Positions 1 through 9,430 of a stretch of 53,998 nt of DNA are shown in pieces. The translations under genes and the position numbers were made by a program. The stretch is from Paracoccaceae bacterium (lineage in GTDB: Bacteria > Pseudomonadota > Alphaproteobacteria > Rhodobacterales > Rhodobacteraceae): the NCBI GenBank assembly GCA_021741465.1, contig JAIOXV010000004.1, forward strand, positions 1-53,998. Reading direction: 5' to 3'. The notes under the pieces are model-generated. The model saw only the letters and a program-made list of their open reading frames with translations. It searched no databases and was not told where the DNA came from. How positions within the stretch are numbered: position 1 is the first letter of the stretch; each line of letters begins with the position of its first letter.

Positions 1-2
1 AA

Positions 3-1427
3 GACGGCACCACCCGGTTTTCCAGCCTTGATCCGGCAACCGGCCAAGCTTGGGCCGAGATGCCCAATGCCACCGCCGCCGATGTGACCCGCGCGGTTGA
101 GGCGGCGCATCGTGCCTTCTTGGGCCAGCCTTGGGCCGGGCTGGCGGCCACGGCGCGCGGCAAATTGCTCTACAAACTTGCCGATCTGGTTCAGGCCGCC
201 GCCCCGCGTCTGGCGGCGTTGGAAACCCGTGATACCGGCAAGATCATCCGCGAAACCAGTGCCCAGATTGCCTATGTTGCCGATTATTACCGCTATTATG
301 CGGGGCTTGCCGACAAGATCGAAGGCGCCCATCTGCCGATCGACAAGCCGGATATGGAGGTTTGGCTGCGCCGCGAACCCGTGGGCGTGGTCGCCGCCAT
401 CGTGCCATGGAACTCGCAGCTTTTCCTGTCGGCTGTCAAACTTGGCCCGGCCTTGGCCGCTGGCTGCACGGTGGTTCTGAAAGCCTCAGAAGACGGCCCC
501 GCACCGCTTTTGGAGTTTGCGCGTCTGGTGCATGAGGCGGGCTTCCCCCCCGGCGTGGTCAATATCCTGACCGGCGGGCCAGAGGCGGGCCGGGCGCTGA
601 CCACACACCCCAAGGTCGCCCATATCGCCTTTACCGGCGGCCCGGAAACCGCCCGGCATATCGTGCGGGCCAGTGCCGAGAACCTGTCGAAAACCTCGCT
701 TGAACTGGGCGGAAAATCCCCTTTCATCGTCTTCGATGATGCCGATCTGGACTCTGCCGCCAATGCCCAAGTGGCGGGCATTTTCGCGGCCACCGGCCAA
801 AGCTGTGTCGCAGGCTCGCGCCACCTCGTGCAGCGGTCAGTCAAAGACGCCATGCTGAGCCGCCTGAAAGCCAAAGCCGAGGCGGTGGCCATCGGCGCAC
901 CTGACCGCATGACCACCGAGGTCGGCCCGCTGTGCACCCAGCGCCAGCGGGACCGCATTCAGGCGCTGGTCGATGCCTCGCGCGCCGCCGGGGCCAAACT
1001 TGTCACCGGCGGCATCACCCCGGCAGGCCCCGGCTTTTACTACCCGCCGACGATTCTCGATTGCACCGACGCCCCCGATGCGCCCTGCGTCCGGCAGGAA
1101 TGCTTTGGCCCCATCCTGTCAGTCATCGCCTTTGACACCGAGGATCAGGCGCTGAGCCTTGCCAATGACACCGCCTATGGGCTGGCCTCGGGCGTGTTCA
1201 CCCGCTCGCTGACCCGGGCGCATCGGATGATCCGGGGCATTCGCGCCGGGATTGTCTGGGTGAACACCTATCGCGCGGTGTCGCCCATCGCGCCTTTTGG
1301 CGGCCATGGGCTTTCGGGCCACGGGCGCGAAGGCGGCATGGCGGCGGCGCTGGATTACACCACGGTGAAAACCGTCTGGCTGCGCACCTCGGACGACCCG
1401 ATCCCCGATCCGTTCGTGATGCGCTAG
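3..1427 (+). CDS. aldehyde dehydrogenase family protein (5' end outside window)
   Basis: Frame is open from the window start (DGTTRFSSLDPATGQAWAEMPNATAADV...). Contains PWNSQLFLSAVKLGPALAAGCTVVLKASE, FTGGPETARHI, LELGGKSPFIVFDDADLD, ATGQSCVAGSR and the C-terminal PFGGHGLSGHGREGG motifs. Confidence 0.93.
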   Translation, partial: DGTTRFSSLDPATGQAWAEMPNATAADVTRAVEAAHRAFLGQPWAGLAATARGKLLYKLADLVQAAAPRLAALETRDTGKIIRETSAQIAYVADYYRYYAGLADKIEGAHLPIDKPDMEVWLRREPVGVVAAIVPWNSQLFLSAVKLGPALAAGCTVVLKASEDGPAPLLEFARLVHEAGFPPGVVNILTGGPEAGRALTTHPKVAHIAFTGGPETARHIVRASAENLSKTSLELGGKSPFIVFDDADLDSAANAQVAGIFAATGQSCVAGSRHLVQRSVKDAMLSRLKAKAEAVAIGAPDRMTTEVGPLCTQRQRDRIQALVDASRAAGAKLVTGGITPAGPGFYYPPTILDCTDAPDAPCVRQECFGPILSVIAFDTEDQALSLANDTAYGLASGVFTRSLTRAHRMIRGIRAGIVWVNTYRAVSPIAPFGGHGLSGHGREGGMAAALDYTTVKTVWLRTSDDPIPDPFVMR

Positions 1428-2077
1428 GCGTAACTCCGCGCGCCGAAAATCGCGCTGCCCACCCGCACATGGGTGGCCCCATGGGCGATGGCGGCCTCAA
1501 AATCGCTGCTCATGCCCATCGACAGGCCGTGAAGTCCATTGCGCGTGGCCATCTCTGACAGCGCCTTGAAATGCGGCGTGGCGTCTTGCCCTTCGGGTGG
1601 AATGCACATCAGCCCCCCGACCGGCAAGTCCATAGCGCGAGCGGCGGCAATGAAAGCGTCCAGATCACCGGGCAGCACACCGGCCTTTTGCGGCTCTGCC
1701 CCGGTATTCACCTGCACGAAAAGTTCCGGGCAACTGCCGCGCTCTTGCACAAGGCGCGCAAGCTTTTCAGCCAGTGATGGGCGGTCAACCGAATGAATCG
1801 CATCAAACAGTTCCAGCGCAAGCTTGGCCTTGTTGGTTTGTAAGGGGCCAATCATGTGCACGGCCACACCAGAAAACCGCGCCCGCAGGTCCGGCCATTT
1901 GCCCGCGGCCTCTTGCACATAGTTTTCACCAAACAGCCGATGGCCAGCCTCAAGCACCGCGACGACACGGTCCAAGGGCTGCACCTTTGAAACTGCAATC
2001 AACTGCGCAGCACCCGGCGCGCGGCCATGGGCGGCTTCGGCAGCGCGGATACGTTGGGTGATTTCGGCAAGGGACAT
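1424..2077 (-). CDS. YggS family pyridoxal phosphate-dependent (PLP homeostasis) protein
   Basis: AVSKVQPLDRVVAVLEAGHRLFGENYVQEAAGKW, HMIGPLQTNKAKLALELFDAIHSVDRPSLAEKL, LSMGMSSDFEAAIAHGATHVRVGSAIFGAR. Confidence 0.95.
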   Translation of the reverse strand: MSLAEITQRIRAAEAAHGRAPGAAQLIAVSKVQPLDRVVAVLEAGHRLFGENYVQEAAGKWPDLRARFSGVAVHMIGPLQTNKAKLALELFDAIHSVDRPSLAEKLARLVQERGSCPELFVQVNTGAEPQKAGVLPGDLDAFIAAARAMDLPVGGLMCIPPEGQDATPHFKALSEMATRNGLHGLSMGMSSDFEAAIAHGATHVRVGSAIFGARSYA

Positions 2078-2280
2078 GTGCAGGGTTCTCCTGCCGGGCA
2101 GATGGCCACAAACCGCCCAGAAAGGAAAGCCAGCGAAGAGAAAAATGCGCAGTCAGGGGGCCGAACCTGAAGAGTTTCTCGGCGCCAATCCGCGGAAAAA
2201 CGACGCTCGATCGGTGCCCGATTCGCCTATTTCTAAGGTGGCAAGAAGTTTATAATTTCCGTGTGTCCTAGAAATAAAGT

Positions 2281-2307
2281 CTTCTCGCGACTACTGCCCT
2301 GGCTCTG
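2281..2307 (+). repeat. left arm of perfect 27-bp inverted repeat (CTTCTCGCGACTACTGCCCTGGCTCTG)
   Basis: Exact reverse complement of 5448-5474. Identity stops abruptly at the start-codon side (AAATAAAGT versus AAAAAGGTT). Confidence 0.95.
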
Positions 2308-3162
2308 TCGGCTGGCGTCGCTTCCGCTGAAATCTCGCTCTCGGGCAACGCTCGTATGGGTCTGCAGTACACTTCGGCAACGGGCGACACCCGTATTGAA
2401 AAGCGTATGACTGTTGACATCACCGGCACCAGCGAAACGTCTTCGGGCATCACCTTTGGTGCCAAGATGCGTCTGCGTTCGAACGAAGCTGCAGGCACTG
2501 TTATCGCCGGCGCTCGCGTTTACATGCAGACCAACGGCTTTGAAGTCGCCATGGGCAACATCAACGGCGCCATCGAATGGATGCCGGGCATCTACTCGCC
2601 GTCCGTTGGCCTGACCGGCCTGGGCTGGGGTGGTCTTTCGACCAACACCGCTGCTAAGGGCTACTTCAACTGGGACGCTTACTCGTCTTCGGGCAACGGC
2701 GCTGAAGGCGTTGAAGTGATGTACTCGGCTGGCGCATTCTCGGGCCACGTTTCGTACTCGGAACCGACCCTGTCGTCGGGTGCTTCGGCTCAGAAGCGCG
2801 CTGCCGCTTATGGCGCTTACACCTTCAACGACTGGACTGTTGCTCTTGGTATGCAGAAGTCGTCGATCGCCGCTGAGGACAAAGTTGTTCTGACCGTGGG
2901 CGGCAACATCGGTGACTACGGCGTTGGTCTGGGCATCGCCGACAACGATGGCGTTCGCAAAATCGCGCTTAACGGTTCGGCCACCTTCGGCGCAACCACG
3001 ATCTCGGCTTACGTTGCTGACGAAGACAGCGTTCTCGCAACCGACACCTCCTATGGCCTCGGCGTTTCCTATGACCTGGGCGGTGCCTCGGTTGTTGGTG
3101 GCGTGTCGCAAAGCGAAGTCGGCACCAAGCGTGCTGATCTGGGTGTTTCCTTCTCGTTCTAA
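2281..3162 (+). pseudogene. porin, start-less copy (candidate silent cassette)
   Basis: The porin frame reads S-LLATTALALSAGVASAEISLSGNARMGLQYTSATGDTRIEKRMTVDITG...GVSFSF*. The codons just upstream are TAG AAA TAA AGT, so there is no start codon and MKK is missing. The rest of the frame is open to a normal C-terminus. Confidence 0.85.
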
Positions 3163-3183
3163 TCTGAACGGAACGGTTACGGA

Positions 3184-3209
3184 AAAGGCGGCCTTCGGGC
3201 CGCCTTTTT
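3184..3209 (+). terminator. rho-independent terminator after the porin cassette
   Basis: AAAGGCGGCC TTCG GGCCGCCTTT TT: 10-bp stem, tetraloop and T-run, starting 21 nt after the stop codon. Confidence 0.9.
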
Positions 3210-3438
3210 CTATTGCGCTATTGCGATAGATTTAATCACCAACGCAGGTCTGGTGTATCTGGAATATATTTTTGAAACCACGAATTCGCAAAAAACGGCA
3301 ATGCGCTTTAAAATTCGGCCAGACCTGATCAACTGGCTGTCCCGTATTTTAATCATGGGGCACGACCACGCATAAAAGCGTGCGATTGGTAAAATGAAAT
3401 CAGCGCAAGATTTGTTATGCCGGCAGAGCCGAGCAGTA

Positions 3439-4398
3439 TTAATCCACAAGCCCTGCGACGATTTCAACACGCTCTGCCAATGTATTCGGCAGAAGATGCG
3501 CGTATCTTTCGGTCATCGAGATATGAAAGTGGCCAAGAAGCTTTTGCACTTCATAAAGGCTGGCGCCCTTGTTTATAAGCATGCTGGCATAGGTGTGGCG
3601 AAGGTCGTGGATGCGGACTTTCGGCAAACCTGCATCTTGGCGAATACGCTCCCAAGACGAAAAGAAGCAATTATAGGGTTTACGAAAGCGCGGGTTTTGA
3701 AAGACGTAGTCGTCTTGTTTTGTGCTGATGTTGAACAATTCATTCCGTGGACGCATTGACTGCAGCAATTCAACAGCGGCGCCGCTTAAAACAATACGGC
3801 GCGCGCGCCCGTTCTTGCTGACGGGAACGGTCCAGATTCGCGTTTGCAGATCTATGTCGCGCCAGCGTGCCAGGCGTGCTTCCCCGCTTCGTGCCCCTGT
3901 CAGGATCAGCAACTTAAGGATGAAGTACATGAAGGGATGCTGGTCCCTTTCGGCACTTTTCAACACTGCTGCGATCTCGTCTACGCCGAGAAAGCGCTGT
4001 TTGAAGTCCCCGAGCGGAAGGCGCTTTATCTGAAGATTTTCAAACGTGTTCTGATCGATATAATTCCAACGTCTCGCAAGATTTAAAAGCCTATTCACGA
4101 GAAAAATGTGTTTATTGATTGTACTCGTTTGATACTTCTTTTTTACTTGGTCGCGCACCCAACTATCCAGCAATGCATTATCAATTTCTGGAAAGCGAAA
4201 CTTCCCCAAAAATTCTCGCATATGTTTGTCAAAGGTCTGCAAAACGACCTTCGGCTTTTTGCGAGTTGATTCGGCGTGTGGATAGTAATGCGTATCAAAG
4301 AACTCACTCAGCGTGACGCTTTGTTTCTTGATTATAGCGTTGGAAATAAGGCCTTCCGCGCTTTGATTGAGCAGTTTTGAAAGCAAACCCATGTGCAT
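3439..4398 (-). CDS. tyrosine recombinase / site-specific integrase
   Basis: Catalytic residues visible: TGARSGEA (R), HDLRHTYAS (HxxR), LLGH (H), MTERYAHL (Y). SAM-like N-terminal domain. Lower GC than its surroundings. Confidence 0.93.
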   Translation of the reverse strand: MHMGLLSKLLNQSAEGLISNAIIKKQSVTLSEFFDTHYYPHAESTRKKPKVVLQTFDKHMREFLGKFRFPEIDNALLDSWVRDQVKKKYQTSTINKHIFLVNRLLNLARRWNYIDQNTFENLQIKRLPLGDFKQRFLGVDEIAAVLKSAERDQHPFMYFILKLLILTGARSGEARLARWRDIDLQTRIWTVPVSKNGRARRIVLSGAAVELLQSMRPRNELFNISTKQDDYVFQNPRFRKPYNCFFSSWERIRQDAGLPKVRIHDLRHTYASMLINKGASLYEVQKLLGHFHISMTERYAHLLPNTLAERVEIVAGLVD

Positions 4399-4422
4399 TC
4401 CCTCAAATCGTACCGGGCGTTA

Positions 4423-4455
4423 TTTTAAGGGGACAATGGCGTCCGACCCTTAAAA
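4423..4455. promoter_or_regulatory. 9-bp inverted repeat upstream of the recombinase (possible operator or recombinase site)
   Basis: TTTTAAGGG-GACAATGGCGTCCGA-CCCTTAAAA; perfect 9-bp arms, with an inner GGAC/GTCC pair, 25-57 bp upstream of the recombinase start. Confidence 0.5.
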
Positions 4456-4526
4456 ACGCAATTAATTCATTAACTTGCAAATGTTCCTGCCGCCCCTTAT
4501 AATATTGGGCTTTTTTATACAGGAAA

Positions 4527-4556
4527 GGAGAGAGCGAAGTTGCCTTCGCTCTCTCC
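4527..4556 (-). terminator. terminator of the minus-strand porin
   Basis: GGAGAGAGCGAAG-TTGC-CTTCGCTCTCTCC: 13-bp perfect stem starting 27 nt past the porin stop. On the minus strand it is followed by TTTCCTGTATAAAAAAG. Confidence 0.7.
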
Positions 4557-4583
4557 CCCTAGACTTAAACGATCACGTTCAGA

Positions 4584-5486
4584 TTAGAACTTGAACGACA
4601 CGCCCATGTCGGCACGGTTGGTGCCCGAAGAGGTGCGTGCAACGCCGCCAACGATCTTGGCACCGCCGAGGTCATAGGCAACGCCCATGCCCATCGGATT
4701 GTTCGAAGCGCTTTCTTCGTTGGTGATGTAAGCCGAAACGGTGGTCGCACCGAAGGTGGTCGAGCCGTTCAGGGCGATCTTACGCTCGCCGTCGTTGTCA
4801 GCAGCTGCGAAGCCGAGGCCGATGTCGCCGACTTTGCCGGTAACGGTCACGACCATCTTGTCTTCGGTGCTGGTGGTCGACGATTGCGTACCAGCAGCGA
4901 CGGTCCAGTCACCCATTGCATAGGAAACTGCAGCGGCGGTGCGCGAAGAAGCCGAACCCAGATCGGCGTCCGAGTAGCTCAAGTGAGCGGACATGGCGCC
5001 AGCCGAGTACATCACTTCGACGCCTTCAGCGCCGTTGCCCGAGGACGAGTAAGCGTCCCAGCCCCAGTAGCCTTTGGCGTCGGTGTTGATCGCCAGACCA
5101 CCCCAGCCGAGGCCGGTCAGGCCAGCGGAAGCGTCGTACACGCCGTTCATCCACTCGAGAGCGCCGTAGATGTTGCCAACGCCGATTTCAACGCCATTGG
5201 TCTGCATGTAAACGCGAGCGCCAGACAGATAAGCCCCGCCCATCGCGTCGCCAGCGCCATCCGAAGCGCCGCCTTCATTTGAACGGATATTCATCGCAGC
5301 ACCAACGGTCATGCCCGAGGTGGTTTCGGTCGAACCGTTGATCGTAACGGTCATACGCTTTTCGATGGAGTTGTCGCCATCGTTGTACTGGATACCCATG
5401 CGGGCGTTGCCCGAGAGCGATACATCAGCAGAAGCGACGCCAGCGGTCAGAGCCAGGGCAGTAGTCGCGAGAAGAACCTTTTTCAT
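4584..5486 (-). CDS. porin (intact, with signal peptide)
   Basis: MKKVLLATTALALTAGVASADVSLSGNARMGIQYNDGDNSIEKRMTV...ADMGVSFKF*. Collinear paralogue of 2281-3162. Confidence 0.93.
   Translation of the reverse strand: MKKVLLATTALALTAGVASADVSLSGNARMGIQYNDGDNSIEKRMTVTINGSTETTSGMTVGAAMNIRSNEGGASDGAGDAMGGAYLSGARVYMQTNGVEIGVGNIYGALEWMNGVYDASAGLTGLGWGGLAINTDAKGYWGWDAYSSSGNGAEGVEVMYSAGAMSAHLSYSDADLGSASSRTAAAVSYAMGDWTVAAGTQSSTTSTEDKMVVTVTGKVGDIGLGFAAADNDGERKIALNGSTTFGATTVSAYITNEESASNNPMGMGVAYDLGGAKIVGGVARTSSGTNRADMGVSFKF
5448..5474 (-). repeat. right arm of perfect 27-bp inverted repeat
   Basis: CAGAGCCAGGGCAGTAGTCGCGAGAAG on + strand, the reverse complement of 2281-2307. Confidence 0.95.
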
Positions 5487-5800
5487 CGTTTTCCCTCATT
5501 TGTCAAAGGTGGTGCCCAACTCAGGGGAATCCGAATTGGGTATGGAGCATGTGTCGCCGCTTGGGGCAGCGATTGCAATGCAGACGAAACCGCAGCGGGG
5601 AAGAAGGAAAATCGTGATGCAGCAATGTCACAGTCATGCTTTGGGCCAGGCTTGCCCCACTCAGGCCACAAAACGCGGGTTCATCGCCACAATAGATGGG
5701 GTCGCGAGCGCCCGCTTGCCCCATAAGCGTGGTGAAAAGCCTTGTTCCACCCCGCACCCTCGGCTAGATAACTAAGCAAGATCGACCCCGGGGGCCCCGA

Positions 5801-6331
5801 ATGACTGTTGCACGCCTTGCCCGTAACGCCTTCCTCGTTCTTGCCCTGGCAAGCCTTTCGGCCTGCGGTGGCGGGATCGGCAGCAGCAAATGGTTCGGCG
5901 GAAACGGTGGTGGGTTGAAGGCCTCGGCCCAGCAAGAAGCGGTTCCAGCCGTGCGCGGGCGTCAAGGCTATTACCGCAGCGGCACCAAAACCACGTTGCG
6001 CGATTTGTTTGCAGGCGGCGCAGACGCGAACACCACCCTTGAGGTCAACCGCTATATCTGGGCGGCCAGCCTTGAGGTTCTGAATTTCCTGCCCATCGAA
6101 TCGGTTGACCCCTTCTCTGGGGTGATTGTCACCGGTTATGGCACGCCACCCGGTGGCGGGCGTGCTTATCGTGCCACTGTGTTGGTGCAAGACCCCGCCC
6201 TTGATGCCCGCAGCCTGAAGCTGGCACTTCAATCCAAGGGCGGTGCGGTTGACCCGGCTACAGTGCGTGCCGTGGAAGACGCCATTCTGACCCGCGCCCG
6301 TCAGTTGCGCGCACAGGACGGCAAGCTTTAA
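5801..6331 (+). CDS. DUF3576 domain-containing lipoprotein
   Basis: Lipoprotein signal LASLSACGGG. Body GVNRYIW-like (LEVNRYIWAASLEVLNFLPIESVDPFSGVIVTGYGTPPGG). Located directly before leuS, as I recall for this family in alphaproteobacteria. Confidence 0.8.
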   Translation: MTVARLARNAFLVLALASLSACGGGIGSSKWFGGNGGGLKASAQQEAVPAVRGRQGYYRSGTKTTLRDLFAGGADANTTLEVNRYIWAASLEVLNFLPIESVDPFSGVIVTGYGTPPGGGRAYRATVLVQDPALDARSLKLALQSKGGAVDPATVRAVEDAILTRARQLRAQDGKL

Positions 6332-6402
6332 ACCGCTTCAAGGCGTCTGGACCTTTGGCCCCCCGACGGTGTAATCCCGCCGGGTAAACCATGGGGCAAG
6401 AC

Positions 6403-8955
6403 ATGTCGCGCTACGAACCCTCCACCATCGAACCGAAATGGCAAAAAGCCTGGGACGAGGCTGCGGCATTTACCGCGCGGCGCGATCCGGCAAAGCCGAA
6501 ATACTATGTGCTTGAGATGTTCCCCTATCCTTCGGGGCGCATCCACATGGGGCATGTGCGCAACTATACCATGGGCGATGTGGTGGCCCGCTATAAGATG
6601 GCGCAGGGCTTTTCCGTTCTGCACCCGATGGGTTGGGATGCTTTCGGCATGCCTGCCGAAAACGCCGCGATGGAACGCGGTGGTCACCCGAAAGAATGGA
6701 CCTACGGCAACATCGCCGACATGCGGGCGCAGATGAAGCCCCTTGGCCTGTCAATCGACTGGTCGCGCGAATTCGCCACCTGCGATCCTGAATACTATGG
6801 CCAGCAACAGGCCATGTTCATCGACATGATGGAAGCCGGTCTGGTCTACCGCAAAGCCGCCGTGGTCAATTGGGACCCGGTAGATATGACGGTTCTGGCC
6901 AACGAACAGGTGATTGACGGCAAGGGCTGGCGGTCGGGTGCCGCGGTTGAGCGGCGCGAGCTGACGCAATGGTTTTTCAAGATCTCAGACTATTCAGAAG
7001 AATTGCTCTCGGCCTTGGACGGGCTGAAAGATTGGCCGGAAAAGGTTCGGCTGATGCAGGCCAACTGGATCGGCCAGTCGCGCGGCTTGCAGTTTGCCTT
7101 TGACACTGTCGGTGCGCCCGCGGGGTTTGAGCGTCTGGAAGTCTATACCACTCGCCCCGACACTCTGATGGGGGCAAGTTTTGCCGCAATTTCGCCTGAC
7201 CATCCGCTTGCGAAATCACTTGAGGCAGACCCAAAGGTTGCCGCCTTCCTTGCCCAATGCCGTCTGGGCGGCACCACCGCCGAGGCGCTGGAGACCGCCG
7301 AAAAGATCGGCATGGATACTGGCATTCGCGTGAAGCACCCGCTTGACCCGAATTGGGAGCTTCCGGTCTGGATCGCCAATTTCATTCTGATGGATTACGG
7401 CACAGGCGCCATTTTTGGCTGCCCCGCCCATGACCAGCGCGACTTTGACTTTGCAACGAAATACGGCCTGCCGATCAAGGCTGTTTTCACCGCTGACGGC
7501 ACCGATGCCGCCTTGGCCGAAGCATTCGTGCCGATGAAATCGGAAAAGGTCCACTACATCCGCGGTTTTTCGGGCGCAGAAACCCAAACCGGCGAAGAGG
7601 CCGTGGCATCTGCCATCGCCCATGCCGAAGCGAACGGCTATGGCCAAGGCGTCACCAAATACCGCCTTCGCGATTGGGGAATTTCCCGCCAGCGCTATTG
7701 GGGTTGCCCGATTCCGGTCATTCACTGTGCCTCCTGTGGCGTGGTGGCCGAGAAGAAGGAAAACCTGCCGGTCGAACTGCCAGATGACGTGACCTTTGAC
7801 ATTCCCGGCAATCCCCTGGACCGCCACCCGACCTGGCGCGACTGCAGCTGCCCGAAATGCGGTGCAGCGGCCCGGCGTGAAACCGATACGATGGATACGT
7901 TCGTGGATTCGTCCTGGTATTACGCCCGCTTCACCAGCCCCCGCGCCACCACGCCGACCGTAGCGGAAGATGCCGATTACTGGATGAACGTCGATCAATA
8001 TATCGGCGGCATCGAACACGCGATCCTGCACCTGCTGTACAGCCGCTTCTTCGCCCGCGCGATGCACAAGACCGGCCACCTGCCCGCAAAAGCCATTGAA
8101 CCGTTCAACGCGCTTTTTACCCAAGGCATGGTGACGCATGAAATCTATCTGACGCGCGATGCCAACGGGCGGCCAGTCTATCATCTGCCCGAAGACATCC
8201 TCCACACGGAAGCAGGGGCAACCTTGCAAGACGGCACGAAGGTTGAGGTCATTCCTTCAGCCAAAATGTCGAAATCCAAGAAGAATGTTGTTGATCCGAT
8301 GAATATCATCGCGGCTTTTGGGGCCGACACCGCGCGCTGGTTTGTCATGTCCGACAGCCCACCCGAACGCGATGTGGAATGGACGGCATCGGGGGCAGAG
8401 GCCACGTTCAAACACCTCTCCCGCGTCTGGGCCGCCTGCGACCGCATCGGCCAGATGCCCGCAGATCATAAGGGCGAAGGCGATGATGACTTGGCACGCA
8501 GTGTCGCGAAAGCCATCGAAGAGGTCACACGTGCCATCGAGACCTTTGCCTTCAACAAGGCGATTGCCGCTCTTTACGGCCTGACCAACACCATTGCCAA
8601 GGCGAATGCCTCGACCCCGGCGATGAAAGAGGCGATCCGCACGCTGGCAAAGCTGATGTCCCCGATGACGCCGCATATCGCGGAATCCATCTGGACCTAT
8701 CAGGGCGGTGCCGGACTTTGCGCGCAAGCGCCTTGGCCCAAGGCTGACCCGGCTCTTTTGGTGGACGATACCGTCACCTTGCCGATCCAGATCAACGGCA
8801 AGCGACGGGCGGAAATCAGCGTGCCAAAGGATATGCCCGCCTCTGAGGTTGAAAAGATTGCCCTCGCGGATGATGCTGTGGTCAAATTCCTTGCCGGGCA
8901 GCCGGTGAAGAAGATCATTGTTGTCCCGGGGCGCATCATCAATGTTGTCGTATAA
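6403..8955 (+). CDS. leuS: leucine--tRNA ligase
   Basis: [21 protein letters not shown] (HIGH-type), [28 protein letters not shown] (KMSKS), anticodon-binding C-terminus. Confidence 0.98.
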   Translation: MSRYEPSTIEPKWQKAWDEAAAFTARRDPAKPKYYVLEMFPYPSGRIHMGHVRNYTMGDVVARYKMAQGFSVLHPMGWDAFGMPAENAAMERGGHPKEWTYGNIADMRAQMKPLGLSIDWSREFATCDPEYYGQQQAMFIDMMEAGLVYRKAAVVNWDPVDMTVLANEQVIDGKGWRSGAAVERRELTQWFFKISDYSEELLSALDGLKDWPEKVRLMQANWIGQSRGLQFAFDTVGAPAGFERLEVYTTRPDTLMGASFAAISPDHPLAKSLEADPKVAAFLAQCRLGGTTAEALETAEKIGMDTGIRVKHPLDPNWELPVWIANFILMDYGTGAIFGCPAHDQRDFDFATKYGLPIKAVFTADGTDAALAEAFVPMKSEKVHYIRGFSGAETQTGEEAVASAIAHAEANGYGQGVTKYRLRDWGISRQRYWGCPIPVIHCASCGVVAEKKENLPVELPDDVTFDIPGNPLDRHPTWRDCSCPKCGAAARRETDTMDTFVDSSWYYARFTSPRATTPTVAEDADYWMNVDQYIGGIEHAILHLLYSRFFARAMHKTGHLPAKAIEPFNALFTQGMVTHEIYLTRDANGRPVYHLPEDILHTEAGATLQDGTKVEVIPSAKMSKSKKNVVDPMNIIAAFGADTARWFVMSDSPPERDVEWTASGAEATFKHLSRVWAACDRIGQMPADHKGEGDDDLARSVAKAIEEVTRAIETFAFNKAIAALYGLTNTIAKANASTPAMKEAIRTLAKLMSPMTPHIAESIWTYQGGAGLCAQAPWPKADPALLVDDTVTLPIQINGKRRAEISVPKDMPASEVEKIALADDAVVKFLAGQPVKKIIVVPGRIINVVV

Positions 8956-9430
8956 CCGCAGATCCCTTTTGCTTATGCCGCTGGCGCTGGCCGCCTGCGG
9001 CTTTGCACCTGCCTATGGGCCAAAAGGGTCGGCGCAGGCGCTTCAGGGCCATATTTGGGCTGACGAGCCGTCCGACAAGCTGAGCTTTGACTTTGTCGCC
9101 GCGATCGAGACGCGCTTTGGCCGCACCAAAGACGCCCGATATGGCCTGACCTATACGATCACCACCGAATCTGTCGGTGCGGGCTATACCACCAGCAACG
9201 CCATCACCCGGTATAACCTGAAAGGGCGGGTTGACTGGACGCTGAGCAATCTGGAAAGCGGCGCGCGGTTGACCGGCGGCACGGCGGAGAACTTCACCTC
9301 GTGGTCGGCGACCAGTGCGACCGTTGCCGGTCTTTCGGCCGAGGCGGACGCGGCAGAAAGGCTGATGATCCTGCTGGCTGACCAGATCGCGATGCAGATC
9401 TTGGCCGCTTCGCCCCGCTTTGCCCCATGA
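8942..9430 (+). CDS. lptE: LPS assembly lipoprotein LptE
   Basis: Lipobox [13 protein letters not shown], LptE-like size and position between leuS and holA. Confidence 0.85.
   Translation: MLSYNRRSLLLMPLALAACGFAPAYGPKGSAQALQGHIWADEPSDKLSFDFVAAIETRFGRTKDARYGLTYTITTESVGAGYTTSNAITRYNLKGRVDWTLSNLESGARLTGGTAENFTSWSATSATVAGLSAEADAAERLMILLADQIAMQILAASPRFAP

Noticed and set aside
2233-3111. 292-aa minus-strand ORF antisense to the silent porin
   Set aside because: Mirror ORF of the porin codon bias. The matching region opposite the intact porin also gives spurious ORFs.
2281-5474. Reading the duplicated porins simply as an assembly artefact
   Set aside because: The two bodies differ at many positions and by an indel and have different terminators, so they are genuine paralogues. 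However, the exact junction at 2281 still deserves read-level confirmation.
7216-8229. 337-aa minus-strand ORF inside leuS
   Set aside because: leuS is unambiguous on + strand; antisense artefact.
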